A DNA stretch of 64,000 nucleotides. Source: Prochlorococcus sp. MIT 0701 (GTDB lineage: Bacteria; Cyanobacteriota; Cyanobacteriia; PCC-6307; Cyanobiaceae). Below the pieces are notes generated by a model. The model saw only the letters and a program-made list of their open reading frames with translations. It was not told the DNA's origin and ran no database searches. Shown piece by piece: positions 25,201 to 33,530 of the stretch (position 1 is the stretch's first letter; each line of letters opens with the position of its first letter). Made by a program: the position numbers and the translations under genes. The stretch is from the NCBI RefSeq assembly GCF_000760295.1, contig NZ_JNBA01000039.1, positions 186,001-250,000 on the forward strand, in the 5' to 3' direction.

Positions 25201-25644
25201 TACATGTGTACCGCTTTCGATTCATGGCGCCTGTTTCGTCTCCATATGCCACCTTCAAAGCTGAAGATTGGTCGTATGCATCACCTCAGCCAATTTCTCA
25301 GTGCGCAAGAATCGTTGGCAACAAAATCCATAAACGCCTAACTGCAAACGTTTCTCCTGCAACCACAAGAATAGGAAATGAGCCCCAATGGTGTTCTTTC
25401 ATTCAAGGCGACCTATTTCAGGACAGCATTCAGCATTGAAAAGGGATGAAATCCACAGAAGCTGAACTACAGAGCTTTGCAGGAAGCTAAGCAAAGCAGG
25501 TTTGCACTATTTCTAAGCATATTGGCCAGCTAAGCGCGATATCTATAGCATAATTCTCTGTAATCATGAATGACTTATATGATTCTCTTCGAGATTATTT
25601 CCAACTTATAGTAAAATAATTGTCGACTTCATTCTTTGATCAGC

Positions 25645-25884
25645 ATGCCAGAGGAGGATCTGAAAGCGTTGCTTTCCAAGGTTGCATCAGATCCGGCGCT
25701 TCAGCAGAAGCTTGAGGCACAACGTGTTGACACTCATTGGTTTGTGGTGCTTGCCAAAGAAGCTGGATTCTCTATCACAGTGGACAACCTCAAGAAACAA
25801 GCTCAGGCTTTAGAAAGTAAGGACCTTCAGCAGGCAAATGGAGAGCGCAATAAGCAAACTGCAGATGAGCGTCCCTGGCTATAA
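25645..25884 (+). CDS. Nif11-domain peptide without a cysteine-containing core
   Basis: A 79-residue protein from ATG 25645. Residues 1-52 match the Nif11-like leader domain: MPEEDLKALLSKVASDPALQ, then VLAKEAGFSITVDNLKK, the GFxIxxxxL signature. In lanthipeptide precursors (prochlorosins) this leader is followed by a GG cut site and a Cys/Ser/Thr core. Here the C-terminus (KDLQQANGERNKQTADERPW) has no GG and no Cys. It is thus either a stand-alone Nif11 protein or a precursor that lost its core. No LanM gene is in the window. Confidence 0.8.
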   Translation: MPEEDLKALLSKVASDPALQQKLEAQRVDTHWFVVLAKEAGFSITVDNLKKQAQALESKDLQQANGERNKQTADERPWL

Positions 25885-26003
25885 AAATTATAGACGAGTA
25901 GCAATTTAAACTGATCTGGCCAAAGAACCTTTCGTGAGATGGTTCATACCTTCATTCCTTCTCATGTCAACTGAATGTTCTCTATATAAGCTTGCAAATT
26001 TAT

Positions 26004-26135
26004 TCATTGCGAAGCATCACAGGGATGCTGATATGGCCTTTCATTTGAATGGCTCTTTAATATCAAGATGTCGTGGCTTTGACATACATCTGGATCGCCT
26101 ATAATCCTTCCACTAGCATCAATCTCAAAGGCCAA
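26004..26135 (-). CDS. Possible 43-residue ORF
   Basis: A TTG-started frame reading LAFEIDASGRIIGDPDVCQS then HDILILKSHSNERPYQHPCD and a short end. Composition is protein-like, with two Cys and several His. It is the second of two consecutive short minus-strand frames upstream of the methyltransferase; both could be pieces of one decayed gene. No family or ribosome binding site was recognised. Confidence 0.3.
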   Translation of the reverse strand: MAFEIDASGRIIGDPDVCQSHDILILKSHSNERPYQHPCDASQ

Positions 26136-26192
26136 TTAATTACTAGTAGATCAAAAGATCTTCCCAATGATTATCATGGAGTATCCTTATTA

Positions 26193-26339
26193 TTAGACCT
26201 TTAGCCAGTAATCTTTCTTCGCAATTAGGCTCTGTCCTGTTGGATTTATCAACAAAAAATTAGGCTTAAAACAATAACAAGCGAAGGCTTCGCGAAGCAT
26301 TTCATATGCATTGTCATAGATCCGTAATTGAATAGGCAA
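26193..26339 (-). CDS. Possible 48-residue ORF
   Basis: A TTG-started frame: LPIQLRIYDNAYEMLREAFA, then CYCFKPNFLLINPTGQSLIA and KKDYWLKV. The mixture of charged helix and beta-like hydrophobic strand is unlike random AT-rich translation. It contains the 12-bp palindrome GCTTCGCGAAGC (26287-26298), which lies in the AMLREAF-type codons. Function unknown. Confidence 0.35.
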   Translation of the reverse strand: MPIQLRIYDNAYEMLREAFACYCFKPNFLLINPTGQSLIAKKDYWLKV

Positions 26340-26409
26340 GGCTTATAATCTGAAATGGCAGCAATAGCAAGGCTGATCCGCTGACATAGAACACACCCAA
26401 ATCAGGTTC

Positions 26410-27483
26410 ATGGCGCAGCCAAGCCTCACCAAGTTCGCTTATCAAACCCTTCAGCAGAGCAAGACTCTGGCGGGCCTGGCCCACAAGGAATTGAGCACAA
26501 AGCTGATGGAATTGCTGGCACCTGATGCGATGCCAAGCATTGAACCGATTCCGCGAGAATTGCTGATGGAGCTGCGCAGCTCAATGTCGGCTCTCGAGCA
26601 ACTTGACTGGCATGAAGCTGAACAAGGCATTTATCCAAAAACGCAGCTCTTTGAAGCTCCTTGGTTGGAATGGGCTAGCCGTTACCCCTTGGTCTGGTTA
26701 GATCTTCCCTCGACATGGCAGCGGCGCAAGGCACGCAATATTCATGATCTGCCGAATGATGTCGATTCAGAGATCTATCCCGATTACTACCTGCAAAACT
26801 TTCATCATCAAACCGATGGCTATCTAAGCGATCACTCTGCAGAGCTTTATGACCTGCAGGTAGAGATTCTCTTTAACGGCACGGCAGACTCCATGCGGCG
26901 CAGGGTTTTAGCGCCTCTCAAGCGCGGGCTGAAACGCTTCCAAAACCGCAGCTCCGCCAGTCTTCGGGTGTTGGATGTCGCAACCGGAACCGGTCGAACC
27001 CTGCAACAGATTCGCAGCGCCCTACCCAAAGTTGAACTGCTGGGGTTGGATCTATCAGCAGCTTATTTACGTCAGGCCAGCCGCTCGCTCAACAGCCGCA
27101 ATGGAGAACTCGCCCAACTGGTGCGCGGTAATGCTGAACAGCTGCCGTTTGCTAATCAAAGTGTGCAAGGCGTCACGTGCGTTTTCCTGTTTCACGAATT
27201 GCCGAGCTCGGCGCGGCAGAATGTTCTTGACGAATGCTGGCGCGTGCTCGAACCAGGCGGGGTTTTGGTCCTGGCAGATTCTGTACAAATGGAAGACTCG
27301 CCCAAGTTCATCCCTGCCATGGAGAACTTCCGGCGAATATTTCATGAGCCGTACTACCGCGATTACATCTCCGACAACATTGAGGCACGTTTCCAAGCAA
27401 GCGGTTTTGAGGGCATTGCTGCCGAGTCTCACTTCATGACACGAGTTTGGACTGCTTTCAAACCGCTCAATGAGAAATCGTAA
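26410..27483 (+). CDS. Class I SAM-dependent methyltransferase
   Basis: A 357-residue protein. The N-terminal ~150 residues (for example YPLVWLDLPSTWQRRKARNI) are specific to a cyanobacterial/algal subgroup. The C-terminal half is a UbiE-like methyltransferase fold with motif I RVLDVATGTGRTLQQI, acidic LLGLDLSAAYL, and GNAEQLPFANQSVQGVTCVF followed by LEPGGVLVLADS. Substrate unknown; the fold suits a lipid or quinone-like acceptor. It is monocistronic, with a gene-poor region upstream. Confidence 0.88.
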   Translation: MAQPSLTKFAYQTLQQSKTLAGLAHKELSTKLMELLAPDAMPSIEPIPRELLMELRSSMSALEQLDWHEAEQGIYPKTQLFEAPWLEWASRYPLVWLDLPSTWQRRKARNIHDLPNDVDSEIYPDYYLQNFHHQTDGYLSDHSAELYDLQVEILFNGTADSMRRRVLAPLKRGLKRFQNRSSASLRVLDVATGTGRTLQQIRSALPKVELLGLDLSAAYLRQASRSLNSRNGELAQLVRGNAEQLPFANQSVQGVTCVFLFHELPSSARQNVLDECWRVLEPGGVLVLADSVQMEDSPKFIPAMENFRRIFHEPYYRDYISDNIEARFQASGFEGIAAESHFMTRVWTAFKPLNEKS

Positions 27484-27580
27484 ACGGGTTTCCTGACACT
27501 CGGTAGTGCAATGGAGACTTACACATAGGGTGCTCTTAATTAGATGCACAATCCGGTGTATTTTTTCCAGAAGGGACAAC

Positions 27581-27901
27581 ATGAGTAATCCCTTCCACGT
27601 GCGCTGGTTACAGGGCTGGACCTTCCAAACTGTCTTAATGGAAGGCAAGGTGCAAGTCGAGGCTCAAGGGTTTGGTATTTGCCTGCGAACGCCATTACTT
27701 CACGGTGAAAGCCCCTCTGCCGCTGCAGACCGACTTGTCCTTGCAGAAGATCAACGACGGCGAGCCCTACGCAAGGCCTGGATTCGCGGCGAAGGATCTC
27801 GACAACCTGCCAACATGCCAATTCCTGCACTTGAGAGAGCCACTCCTGAGGTCTCTAGATCCCTGGTGGTGGTCCATCAGGCTGTGCCAGTGGCAGTTTG
27901 A
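27581..27901 (+). CDS. Unknown 106-residue protein
   Basis: From ATG 27581, MSNPFHVRWLQGWTFQTVLM onward. A soluble protein with a Trp-containing N-terminus, an Arg-rich helix (LAEDQRRRALRKAWIRGEGS) and a C-terminal VSRSLVVVHQAVPVAV. The frame extends upstream to 27506, but that stretch overlaps ordinary intergenic sequence. No family recognised. The short distance to the methyltransferase stop allows co-transcription. Confidence 0.55.
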   Translation: MSNPFHVRWLQGWTFQTVLMEGKVQVEAQGFGICLRTPLLHGESPSAAADRLVLAEDQRRRALRKAWIRGEGSRQPANMPIPALERATPEVSRSLVVVHQAVPVAV

Positions 27902-27920
27902 TTCAACTAAAACGACATGA

Positions 27921-28190
27921 TTAGCGTTGGCTGAGCCACCAACCAAGGGCAACTCCAGGTCCACCCCAACGCAGGGCCCGCCAAGTCCACTCGCCAGACG
28001 ACTTAGACCGCAACAATTGCTCTGAAGGTATTTCCAGTATCTGACGCGCGAGATGCCTCCTCTGTTTGCTCCGTCTTGCTGCCACCATCTTGGGAGATCG
28101 TTTAAGTCTGTCCTGACGCTGCCCCAAAAGCATCAGCCTTGACAGCCCATGCAGCCAACGGAGTTGAACCTGACGTGGCCGTATCACCAT
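27921..28190 (-). CDS. Small basic membrane-associated protein
   Basis: An 89-residue protein, very rich in Arg (MVIRPRQVQLRWLHGLSRLM, AARRSKQRRHLARQILEI), with a C-terminal hydrophobic stretch RALRWGGPGVALGWWLSQ. It faces the preceding gene tail to tail. The WTWRALRWGGPGxALGWWL ending looks like a conserved short membrane element rather than random sequence. Function unknown. Confidence 0.45.
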   Translation of the reverse strand: MVIRPRQVQLRWLHGLSRLMLLGQRQDRLKRSPKMVAARRSKQRRHLARQILEIPSEQLLRSKSSGEWTWRALRWGGPGVALGWWLSQR

Positions 28191-28245
28191 TCAGACGGCT
28201 GCTTACTATCACAAGCAAAATAGACCAAGTGATCCGCTGATAAAG

Positions 28246-28500
28246 ATGGGAATCAAACAAGCTGAGTGGCCAATTGAGGTCCAACGTCAGGCCATGGAGC
28301 TTCATGCTCAGTTAAGCCTCAATGATCACAACTGGCATCAACAAAAAGGAGATGCCGACCGCAGAGCTGCAGAGCTTCTTGCTGGAGCCTTAGTCCAGCT
28401 GCTTCAAGGTGGAGAACGCTCTGATGTTGAGGCCCTTACCGATCAAAGCCTGCGCTGGCTAAGGCGCGAACTGAAAGCTCCTGGTTGCGGCAGGGATTAA
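28246..28500 (+). CDS. Small helical protein of unknown function
   Basis: An 84-residue protein, MGIKQAEWPIEVQRQAMELH then NWHQQKGDADRRAAELLAGA, predicted mostly alpha-helical with a short basic C-terminus. It resembles the small conserved hypothetical proteins common in marine cyanobacteria. It is divergent from the minus-strand gene ending at 28190 and followed closely by the DUF3104 gene. Confidence 0.6.
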   Translation: MGIKQAEWPIEVQRQAMELHAQLSLNDHNWHQQKGDADRRAAELLAGALVQLLQGGERSDVEALTDQSLRWLRRELKAPGCGRD

Positions 28501-28508
28501 GACGGTAG

Positions 28509-29000
28509 TTGCAACAGGCATGGCCTTTGCAGCAATGGCCCTACTTCACCCTCAAACCTTCACCCTCAAACTTTCCATCAGCAATTCCCATTCAGACCGT
28601 TTGCTGGGCCTGCAGCGATCGCAGCAACCCACAATCACTCAACCAGGCAAAGCGCGATAACCATGCTAGGACAGATGTACCAACATGGGGCAGGTTGGCT
28701 TCGCTATCGAGGACGGCAGAAGTAGGCCCAGGCTTTTTGACAGAGGAGGCAATCTTCCTTGCTGTTACCCGTGGAGATGTAGTGATCGTTCAGGAGAGTG
28801 AAGGTCCTGCAGCAGAGAACTGGTGGATGGGAGAAATTATCCATATCGTCTCTGGAGCCAGGAGCCTGGAACCGTCCCTCTTCCAGGTGGCATGTATCGA
28901 TACAGGTGTAATTAAAACCGTCAATGCTGATCAAGTCACAAAGGTGGTCCGATCAGTTAGCTCTCAGCATCAACAAAACGCATGCATCAGCGAGAAGTGA
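28509..29000 (+). CDS. DUF3104-domain protein
   Basis: The conserved part begins near residue 77: LTEEAIFLAVTRGDVVIVQE, then NWWMGEIIHIVSGARSLEPS and VACIDTGVIKTVNADQVTKV. This matches DUF3104, a small SH3-like domain found almost only in Prochlorococcus and marine Synechococcus. The first ~75 residues (from TTG 28509) look less conserved, so translation may start later, for example at the TTG of LTEEAIF. Function unknown. Confidence 0.7.
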   Translation: MQQAWPLQQWPYFTLKPSPSNFPSAIPIQTVCWACSDRSNPQSLNQAKRDNHARTDVPTWGRLASLSRTAEVGPGFLTEEAIFLAVTRGDVVIVQESEGPAAENWWMGEIIHIVSGARSLEPSLFQVACIDTGVIKTVNADQVTKVVRSVSSQHQQNACISEK

Positions 29001-29154
29001 GCCACTTGATGAAACAGCAGGCGTTATGACTTTATCTCTTTTAGAAAGGAAAAAATAAGATGAAATAACGTTGGATCATTTTGCTTATGTTATTGAGGAG
29101 ATCATTTTGATAAACCTTGGCGAATTGAATCATGAAGGCGCTATTTCATGCTGA

Positions 29155-29247
29155 ATGATCGAAGTTTTGCTTAGGCACTTTTTGAATTCATACGGCTCTA
29201 TGGAAACGGTCATAGAAGAGATGATTACTTTGCTTTTTGCCGATTAG
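29155..29247 (+). CDS. Possible 30-residue ORF
   Basis: ATG 29155 directly follows the TGA of another protein-like frame (29078-29154, LDHFAYVIEEIILINLGEL). Product: MIEVLLRHFLNSYGSMETVI then EEMITLLFAD, a plausible amphipathic helix. It lies in a 620-base gap with several such fragments and may be a piece of a decayed gene. Confidence 0.2.
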   Translation: MIEVLLRHFLNSYGSMETVIEEMITLLFAD

Positions 29248-29265
29248 GAGTAACAAAAGCAAGGA

Positions 29266-29424
29266 TTGGACAGAGAAAATAGTTCTCTATTTGAAAATAG
29301 AGGCAGATCACTTGTCAACGTCAAGATCACTTTCAAGAAGTCCACTAAGTCCATGCTTGGTCTCCTAGAAGAAAAGCTTTCAGTCGGCTATAGCCTTGTA
29401 AAAATACCGATTGGCTACAGGTAA
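29266..29424 (+). CDS. Possible 52-residue ORF
   Basis: TTG-started frame with product LDRENSSLFENRGRSLVNVK, ITFKKSTKSMLGLLEEKLSV and GYSLVKIPIGYR. The beta-like VNVKITFK and YSLVKIPIGY strands around a helix look like a small folded domain. A 7-bp hairpin (CTCTATT/AATAGAG) lies in its first codons. No family recognised; 29425-29619 shows nothing further. Confidence 0.3.
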   Translation: MDRENSSLFENRGRSLVNVKITFKKSTKSMLGLLEEKLSVGYSLVKIPIGYR

Positions 29425-29619
29425 GACCTGCTTCAAGTAGAAGTGATCTATCGATGAATGAAGCTGTTGAAGCGCTGAAATGCTGATTAAAAGTGAGAAT
29501 CTTTTAACAGTACTTACGATCTCAATTTAAACAATGAATTGATCCACTTTCTTGTTTGATCAAAAGGCAAATACATCTCAGCTTCGCCTCTAATTATTAG
29601 TTCATATAATTGATAGCAT

Positions 29620-30114
29620 TCAAGTTTGTACGCTGTCAGCAGTCTTAGGTGCTTTGGGACGTCGACAGGCAAGTTGTAAGCGATTGCCGCGCTGGCTCCA
29701 GCGCACATCATCAAAACACTGATGAATCAAAAACATTCCACGTCCACTATTTGCCTCAATTTGAGCTGGAAGGCAACCAACTCGAGCATTGAGCGGTACA
29801 CCGATCCCTTCATCCTGGATCTGCCAGATCATCCAGTTAGGCGTAAAGATTCGACGAACTCGCAGGGATTTGCCTGGATCTCCGCAATTGCCATGCTGCA
29901 CTGCATTCACCAAGGCCTCCTGCAATCCCAGCTGAAGGCGATAGCTGGTGTCCTGACAGGCAACCGGTTCAAGCAGGATCTCCAGCAAAGGAGTGAGCTG
30001 CAGGGTTGAAGGAAGAATGAAATCAGCCCAACGAAACAGCGGGGCCACCCCTTGGGGGCTAACGCTGAATAGAAGCCTAGAAGCTGCCCGTGACCAGGAA
30101 GGCATCAGGACCAT
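29620..30114 (-). CDS. Anti-sigma factor-type ATP-binding protein (RsbW/SpoIIAB-like)
   Basis: A 164-residue HATPase_c_2 protein. The N-box is visible as GLQEALVNAVQHGNCGDPG, the G1 box as IQDEGIGVPLNAR and the G2 box as NSGRGMFLIHQCFDDV. Such proteins are Ser/Thr kinases or anti-sigma factors controlling partner-switching pathways, binding an STAS-domain antagonist. No sigma or STAS gene is adjacent. It is transcribed in the same direction as gun4, 64 bases downstream. Confidence 0.85.
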   Translation of the reverse strand: MVLMPSWSRAASRLLFSVSPQGVAPLFRWADFILPSTLQLTPLLEILLEPVACQDTSYRLQLGLQEALVNAVQHGNCGDPGKSLRVRRIFTPNWMIWQIQDEGIGVPLNARVGCLPAQIEANSGRGMFLIHQCFDDVRWSQRGNRLQLACRRPKAPKTADSVQT

Positions 30115-30178
30115 TCAGACCTGTTTTGACCATAACCGTTCGCGTGCTCTAGGCCGGTGACTCAAGCTGAAATCTGCT

Positions 30179-30895
30179 CTAACGGCGGGCTGCAAGTGAT
30201 GGATGATGCAGCACCGCATCCATTAAGCGGACACCCCGTAGCTGATTAATTAAAGGCATATGCCCCTCAGGGGCAGAGAGAGACCAAGTAAAGGAGCCTG
30301 GATAACGTGTCCATGTTCCCTCCTGTTTCCAACCAATACGAGCCCAGAGACTGTGATATCTGCCATCGAGAGCGTTCAGCAAGCGCGCTTGAGTCGTAAA
30401 GCCAAACCTTCCTTGTGAATATGCAGTCCAGAGGCGATCCATTGTGACCAGGTCGAGGCCATTGATCGCAGGCACCTCACTGAAGTACACGTAACCGCGC
30501 TGCTCGGCTCCAGGTCCTGCGAGCTTGCGCAGCATTGCACTGGTGAAGCGATCAGCCTCCTCAAAGTTTTCGGCTAGTAGGTCACGTTGCAAAGGCTCAT
30601 AGTCGATCCCCACAGCTGATGGGGTCGAGAACCAGCCACTCGACTCGCTGCTCAACAGGCTGGGCAAAACCTGCGGCTGATGACGCTGAAAAACCTGCAG
30701 AATCCATCCTGCCGCCCAGTCGTCTCCGTCTGGGTCAAAAGAGGCAAGAGCTGCTTGAGCTAATGCAGCCAGCTCTTCTGCCCGTTCTTCAATCGTTTTC
30801 ACCAAGCTGAGCCGTTGACGCTTTGAACCACTGGTGAATCGTTCCAGTAGTTCTTCAACGCTCTGGTTGGTGGAGGGGGGTGGACCGGAGATCAT
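30179..30895 (-). CDS. gun4: GUN4, porphyrin-binding activator of Mg-chelatase
   Basis: Binds protoporphyrin IX and Mg-protoporphyrin and stimulates Mg-chelatase, the first committed step to chlorophyll. The 238-residue protein has an N-terminal helical bundle and the diagnostic GUN4 core: GIDYEPLQRDLLAENFEEAD, LDLVTMDRLWTAYSQGRFGF, GTWTRYPGSFTWSLSAPEGH and MPLINQLRGVRLMDAVL. It is divergent from mnmH, whose start is 39 bases away, so the two promoters overlap. Confidence 0.97.
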   Translation of the reverse strand: MISGPPPSTNQSVEELLERFTSGSKRQRLSLVKTIEERAEELAALAQAALASFDPDGDDWAAGWILQVFQRHQPQVLPSLLSSESSGWFSTPSAVGIDYEPLQRDLLAENFEEADRFTSAMLRKLAGPGAEQRGYVYFSEVPAINGLDLVTMDRLWTAYSQGRFGFTTQARLLNALDGRYHSLWARIGWKQEGTWTRYPGSFTWSLSAPEGHMPLINQLRGVRLMDAVLHHPSLAARR

Positions 30896-30934
30896 GGATC
30901 GAAACCGGCTCTTCTGGCTCGGCGCTGGCCCACT

Positions 30935-32035
30935 ATGTCAGGAATGGGTACCCATACTCCTTACTCGATCGAAAGATTCCGTCAGGCCAATGGTCCTGTT
31001 GTGGACGTGCGCAGTCCAGCTGAATTCAATAAGGGACATTGGCCAGGTGCGATCAATCTTGCTCTCTTCAGCGATGAGCAACGGGCAGCGGTCGGCATCA
31101 CTTACAAAAAAAAAGGTCGTCAGCAAGCGATCAAGCTAGGTCTTGAGTTCACAGGTCCAAAGCTGTCAGATCTTGCTGAAGCCCTGGCGAAACTCAGCAG
31201 AGATCCAACCACTGAATCAGAAGACGCCTCTGCATCTGATCTACGCATTTACTGCTGGCGAGGAGGCATGCGCTCCGCGAGTGTTGCTTGGCTAGCTGGT
31301 CTTCTGGATCTCAAGCCTGTGCTTCTGGAGGGTGGATACAAGACCTATCGGCGATGGGTGCTGGAACAATTTGAGAAAACCTGGCCTTTGCGATTACTCG
31401 GTGGACGCACTGGCACGGGCAAGACTGATCTGCTCATTGCCATGGCACAACGAGGGGTCGCTGTAGTCAATCTTGAAGGTTTGGCGAACCATCGGGGCAG
31501 CAGCTTTGGGGGCTTGGGCTTACCAGCACAACCAAGCAGTGAACATTACGAGAATCTCCTTGCCGAAGGTTTACAGCGTTGTCAAAACAGTTCTGCTGAT
31601 GAAATCTGGCTGGAAGCGGAAAGTTCACAGGTGGGTCGCTGCAGGATCCCCCGAGCACTTTTCCATCAGATGCAAATAGCACCAGTGCTGGAGATCAACC
31701 GTTCACTTGATGAACGGGTTGCTCAACTGGTTGATGTCTATGGCCAGCATGGACGTGAGGCTTTGCAGGAAGCGACCCAACGCATCAGCCGTCGTTTAGG
31801 CCCACAGCGCACACAGCAAGCCTTGGATGCAATCGCACTTGAGAACTGGGACCAGGCCTGTCGCGCCATGCTGGATTACTACGACCGTTGCTATGACTAC
31901 GAATTGAGCAGGACCCCTCAAAGACAAAGCGTGGATCTTTGCGGACTGAACACAATCAAAGCCGCTGAGATGTTGATTGAACGAGAGCTTGTCAGATCAA
32001 GCCCCAAGCCACAGCTGGTTATGAGCTCAACGTAA
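30935..32035 (+). CDS. mnmH: MnmH (SelU/YbbB), tRNA 2-selenouridine/geranyl-2-thiouridine synthase
   Basis: Modifies the wobble 2-thiouridine of certain tRNAs using selenophosphate, via a geranylated intermediate. 366 residues: an N-terminal rhodanese domain with VVDVRSPAEFNKGHWPGA and the catalytic loop RIYCWRGGMRSAS, followed by a P-loop domain with LLGGRTGTGKTDLL. The Cys in the rhodanese loop is present, so the protein should be active. psb28 follows 25 bases after its stop. Confidence 0.95.
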   Translation: MSGMGTHTPYSIERFRQANGPVVDVRSPAEFNKGHWPGAINLALFSDEQRAAVGITYKKKGRQQAIKLGLEFTGPKLSDLAEALAKLSRDPTTESEDASASDLRIYCWRGGMRSASVAWLAGLLDLKPVLLEGGYKTYRRWVLEQFEKTWPLRLLGGRTGTGKTDLLIAMAQRGVAVVNLEGLANHRGSSFGGLGLPAQPSSEHYENLLAEGLQRCQNSSADEIWLEAESSQVGRCRIPRALFHQMQIAPVLEINRSLDERVAQLVDVYGQHGREALQEATQRISRRLGPQRTQQALDAIALENWDQACRAMLDYYDRCYDYELSRTPQRQSVDLCGLNTIKAAEMLIERELVRSSPKPQLVMSST

Positions 32036-32060
32036 GATCCATATCTTGTCGTAGAGATCA

Positions 32061-32414
32061 ATGGCTAAAGCGAACAAAACTGCGGCAATTCAGTTCACAC
32101 GTGGTGTTGATGAACCTGTCGTTCCCGACATCAAACTCACACGCAGTAGTGACGGCCGCACCGGCAGAGCTCTTTTTCTCTTTGATCAGCCAGAGATCAT
32201 GGCCCCGGAAACGTGGGCAGGTATCACCGGCATGTTCATGATCGACGAAGAAGGCGAACTCGTGACGCGTGAGGTGAATGCACGTTTTGTGAATGGCAAA
32301 CCAAGCGCACTTGAAGTCACCTACATCTGGAAATCAGAAGAGGATTTTGAACGCTTCATGCGTTTTGCCAAACGTTATGCAGCTTGCAACGGTCTGGGCT
32401 ACTCCCAAAACTAA
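32061..32414 (+). CDS. psb28: Psb28, photosystem II assembly protein
   Basis: A 117-residue soluble factor that binds PSII assembly intermediates near CP47. Family features include [53 protein letters not shown] and [18 protein letters not shown]. The position 25 bases after mnmH suggests co-transcription, but a separate promoter cannot be excluded. Confidence 0.97.
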   Translation: MAKANKTAAIQFTRGVDEPVVPDIKLTRSSDGRTGRALFLFDQPEIMAPETWAGITGMFMIDEEGELVTREVNARFVNGKPSALEVTYIWKSEEDFERFMRFAKRYAACNGLGYSQN

Positions 32415-32447
32415 GGCGAGAATGCAAAGGCTGCCGCCTGAAGACGG

Positions 32448-33530
32448 GTGAAATTCTCCCAATGGCTTGCTCTGGCTGCACTGATGGCCGTGGGTGTGCT
32501 GTTTTGGAGCCTTAGGGAGGTGCTGATCCACCTCTTTGCAGGCGTTGTTCTTGCCATGGCTCTCTGCACTCTGGTGGGTGAGCTGCGCTCAAGGAAACCG
32601 ATGCCTCGCAGCATGGCCCTCCTGATCTGCTTGGTCGGTCTTGTGCTTGTCGTGAGTATGGCGACCGCCATTGTGGTGCCCCCCTTTACAGAGCAGTTCC
32701 ACCAATTGCTTTTACAACTTCCTTCAGCAGCTAAGGAACTCTGGAAGCTGGCCATCGGCGCCATCAACCAAACCTCTGAAATGGTCTACGGAGTTGACAA
32801 CAGCAAGGGTGGCTGGGAAGAACAGCTATTTGCAAATGGATTAAACGCATTACCAGATGGTTCAAGCTTGGCCTCAGGAGTAAGGGAAGGCCTTCAAGGC
32901 CTTCTGGGCCTTGCAGGCAACCTCGGCAGCGGCTTGGTGCAACTCCTGTTTGTGTTGGCGATGAGCTTGATGGTGGCGGTGCAACCGACGGCATACAGAG
33001 ATGTAGCCATCTCGTTATTACCTTCGTTTTATAGGCGGCGAGCCCGCTCGATCCTGAGCCAATGCGGAGATGCGCTGAGCAGCTGGATGGTGGGTGTGCT
33101 GATCAGTTCCTTTTGCGTGGCCCTGCTTGCCGCAATCGGCCTTTCTCTGCTTGGGATAAAGCTGGTGATGGCGAATGCCTTGCTTGCTGGGATGCTCAAC
33201 GTGATCCCAAATGTGGGGCCTACCTTGAGCACAATCTTTCCGATGTCGGTAGCGCTACTTGATGCACCCTGGAAAGCAGTCGCTGTACTTGGGCTCTATG
33301 TGGTGATTCAGAACCTGGAAAGTTATGTGATCACTCCATCAGTGATGCATCACCAAGTGAAATTGTTGCCTGGGCTGACTCTCACAGCCCAGTTTGTATT
33401 CACAGTGGTGTTTGGTCCTCTCGGCCTGCTGTTGGCGCTGCCACTCGCCGTCGTGCTGCAAGTGTTAATTCGCGAGGTGGTCATCCATGATTTGCTTGAT
33501 CCCTGGAAGAAAAAGCGATTGGCGCCATGA
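32448..33530 (+). CDS. PerM/AI-2E-family membrane permease, first of a pair
   Basis: A 360-residue membrane protein with the AI-2E transporter family layout. N-terminal helices (LALAALMAVGVLFWSLREV) are followed by a long amphipathic region and a C-terminal helix block with the signature LNVIPNVGPTLSTIFP and FGPLGLLLALPLAVVLQVLI. The family includes TqsA, a predicted AI-2 exporter, and Na+/H+ antiporters; the substrate here is unknown. GTG start. Its ATGA overlap with the next gene shows translational coupling to a paralogue. Confidence 0.9.
   Translation: MKFSQWLALAALMAVGVLFWSLREVLIHLFAGVVLAMALCTLVGELRSRKPMPRSMALLICLVGLVLVVSMATAIVVPPFTEQFHQLLLQLPSAAKELWKLAIGAINQTSEMVYGVDNSKGGWEEQLFANGLNALPDGSSLASGVREGLQGLLGLAGNLGSGLVQLLFVLAMSLMVAVQPTAYRDVAISLLPSFYRRRARSILSQCGDALSSWMVGVLISSFCVALLAAIGLSLLGIKLVMANALLAGMLNVIPNVGPTLSTIFPMSVALLDAPWKAVAVLGLYVVIQNLESYVITPSVMHHQVKLLPGLTLTAQFVFTVVFGPLGLLLALPLAVVLQVLIREVVIHDLLDPWKKKRLAP

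Noticed and set aside
26287-26298. Palindrome GCTTCGCGAAGC considered as a repetitive HIP1-like element
   Set aside because: It is not the HIP1 sequence GCGATCGC, occurs once, and lies within a plausible coding frame.
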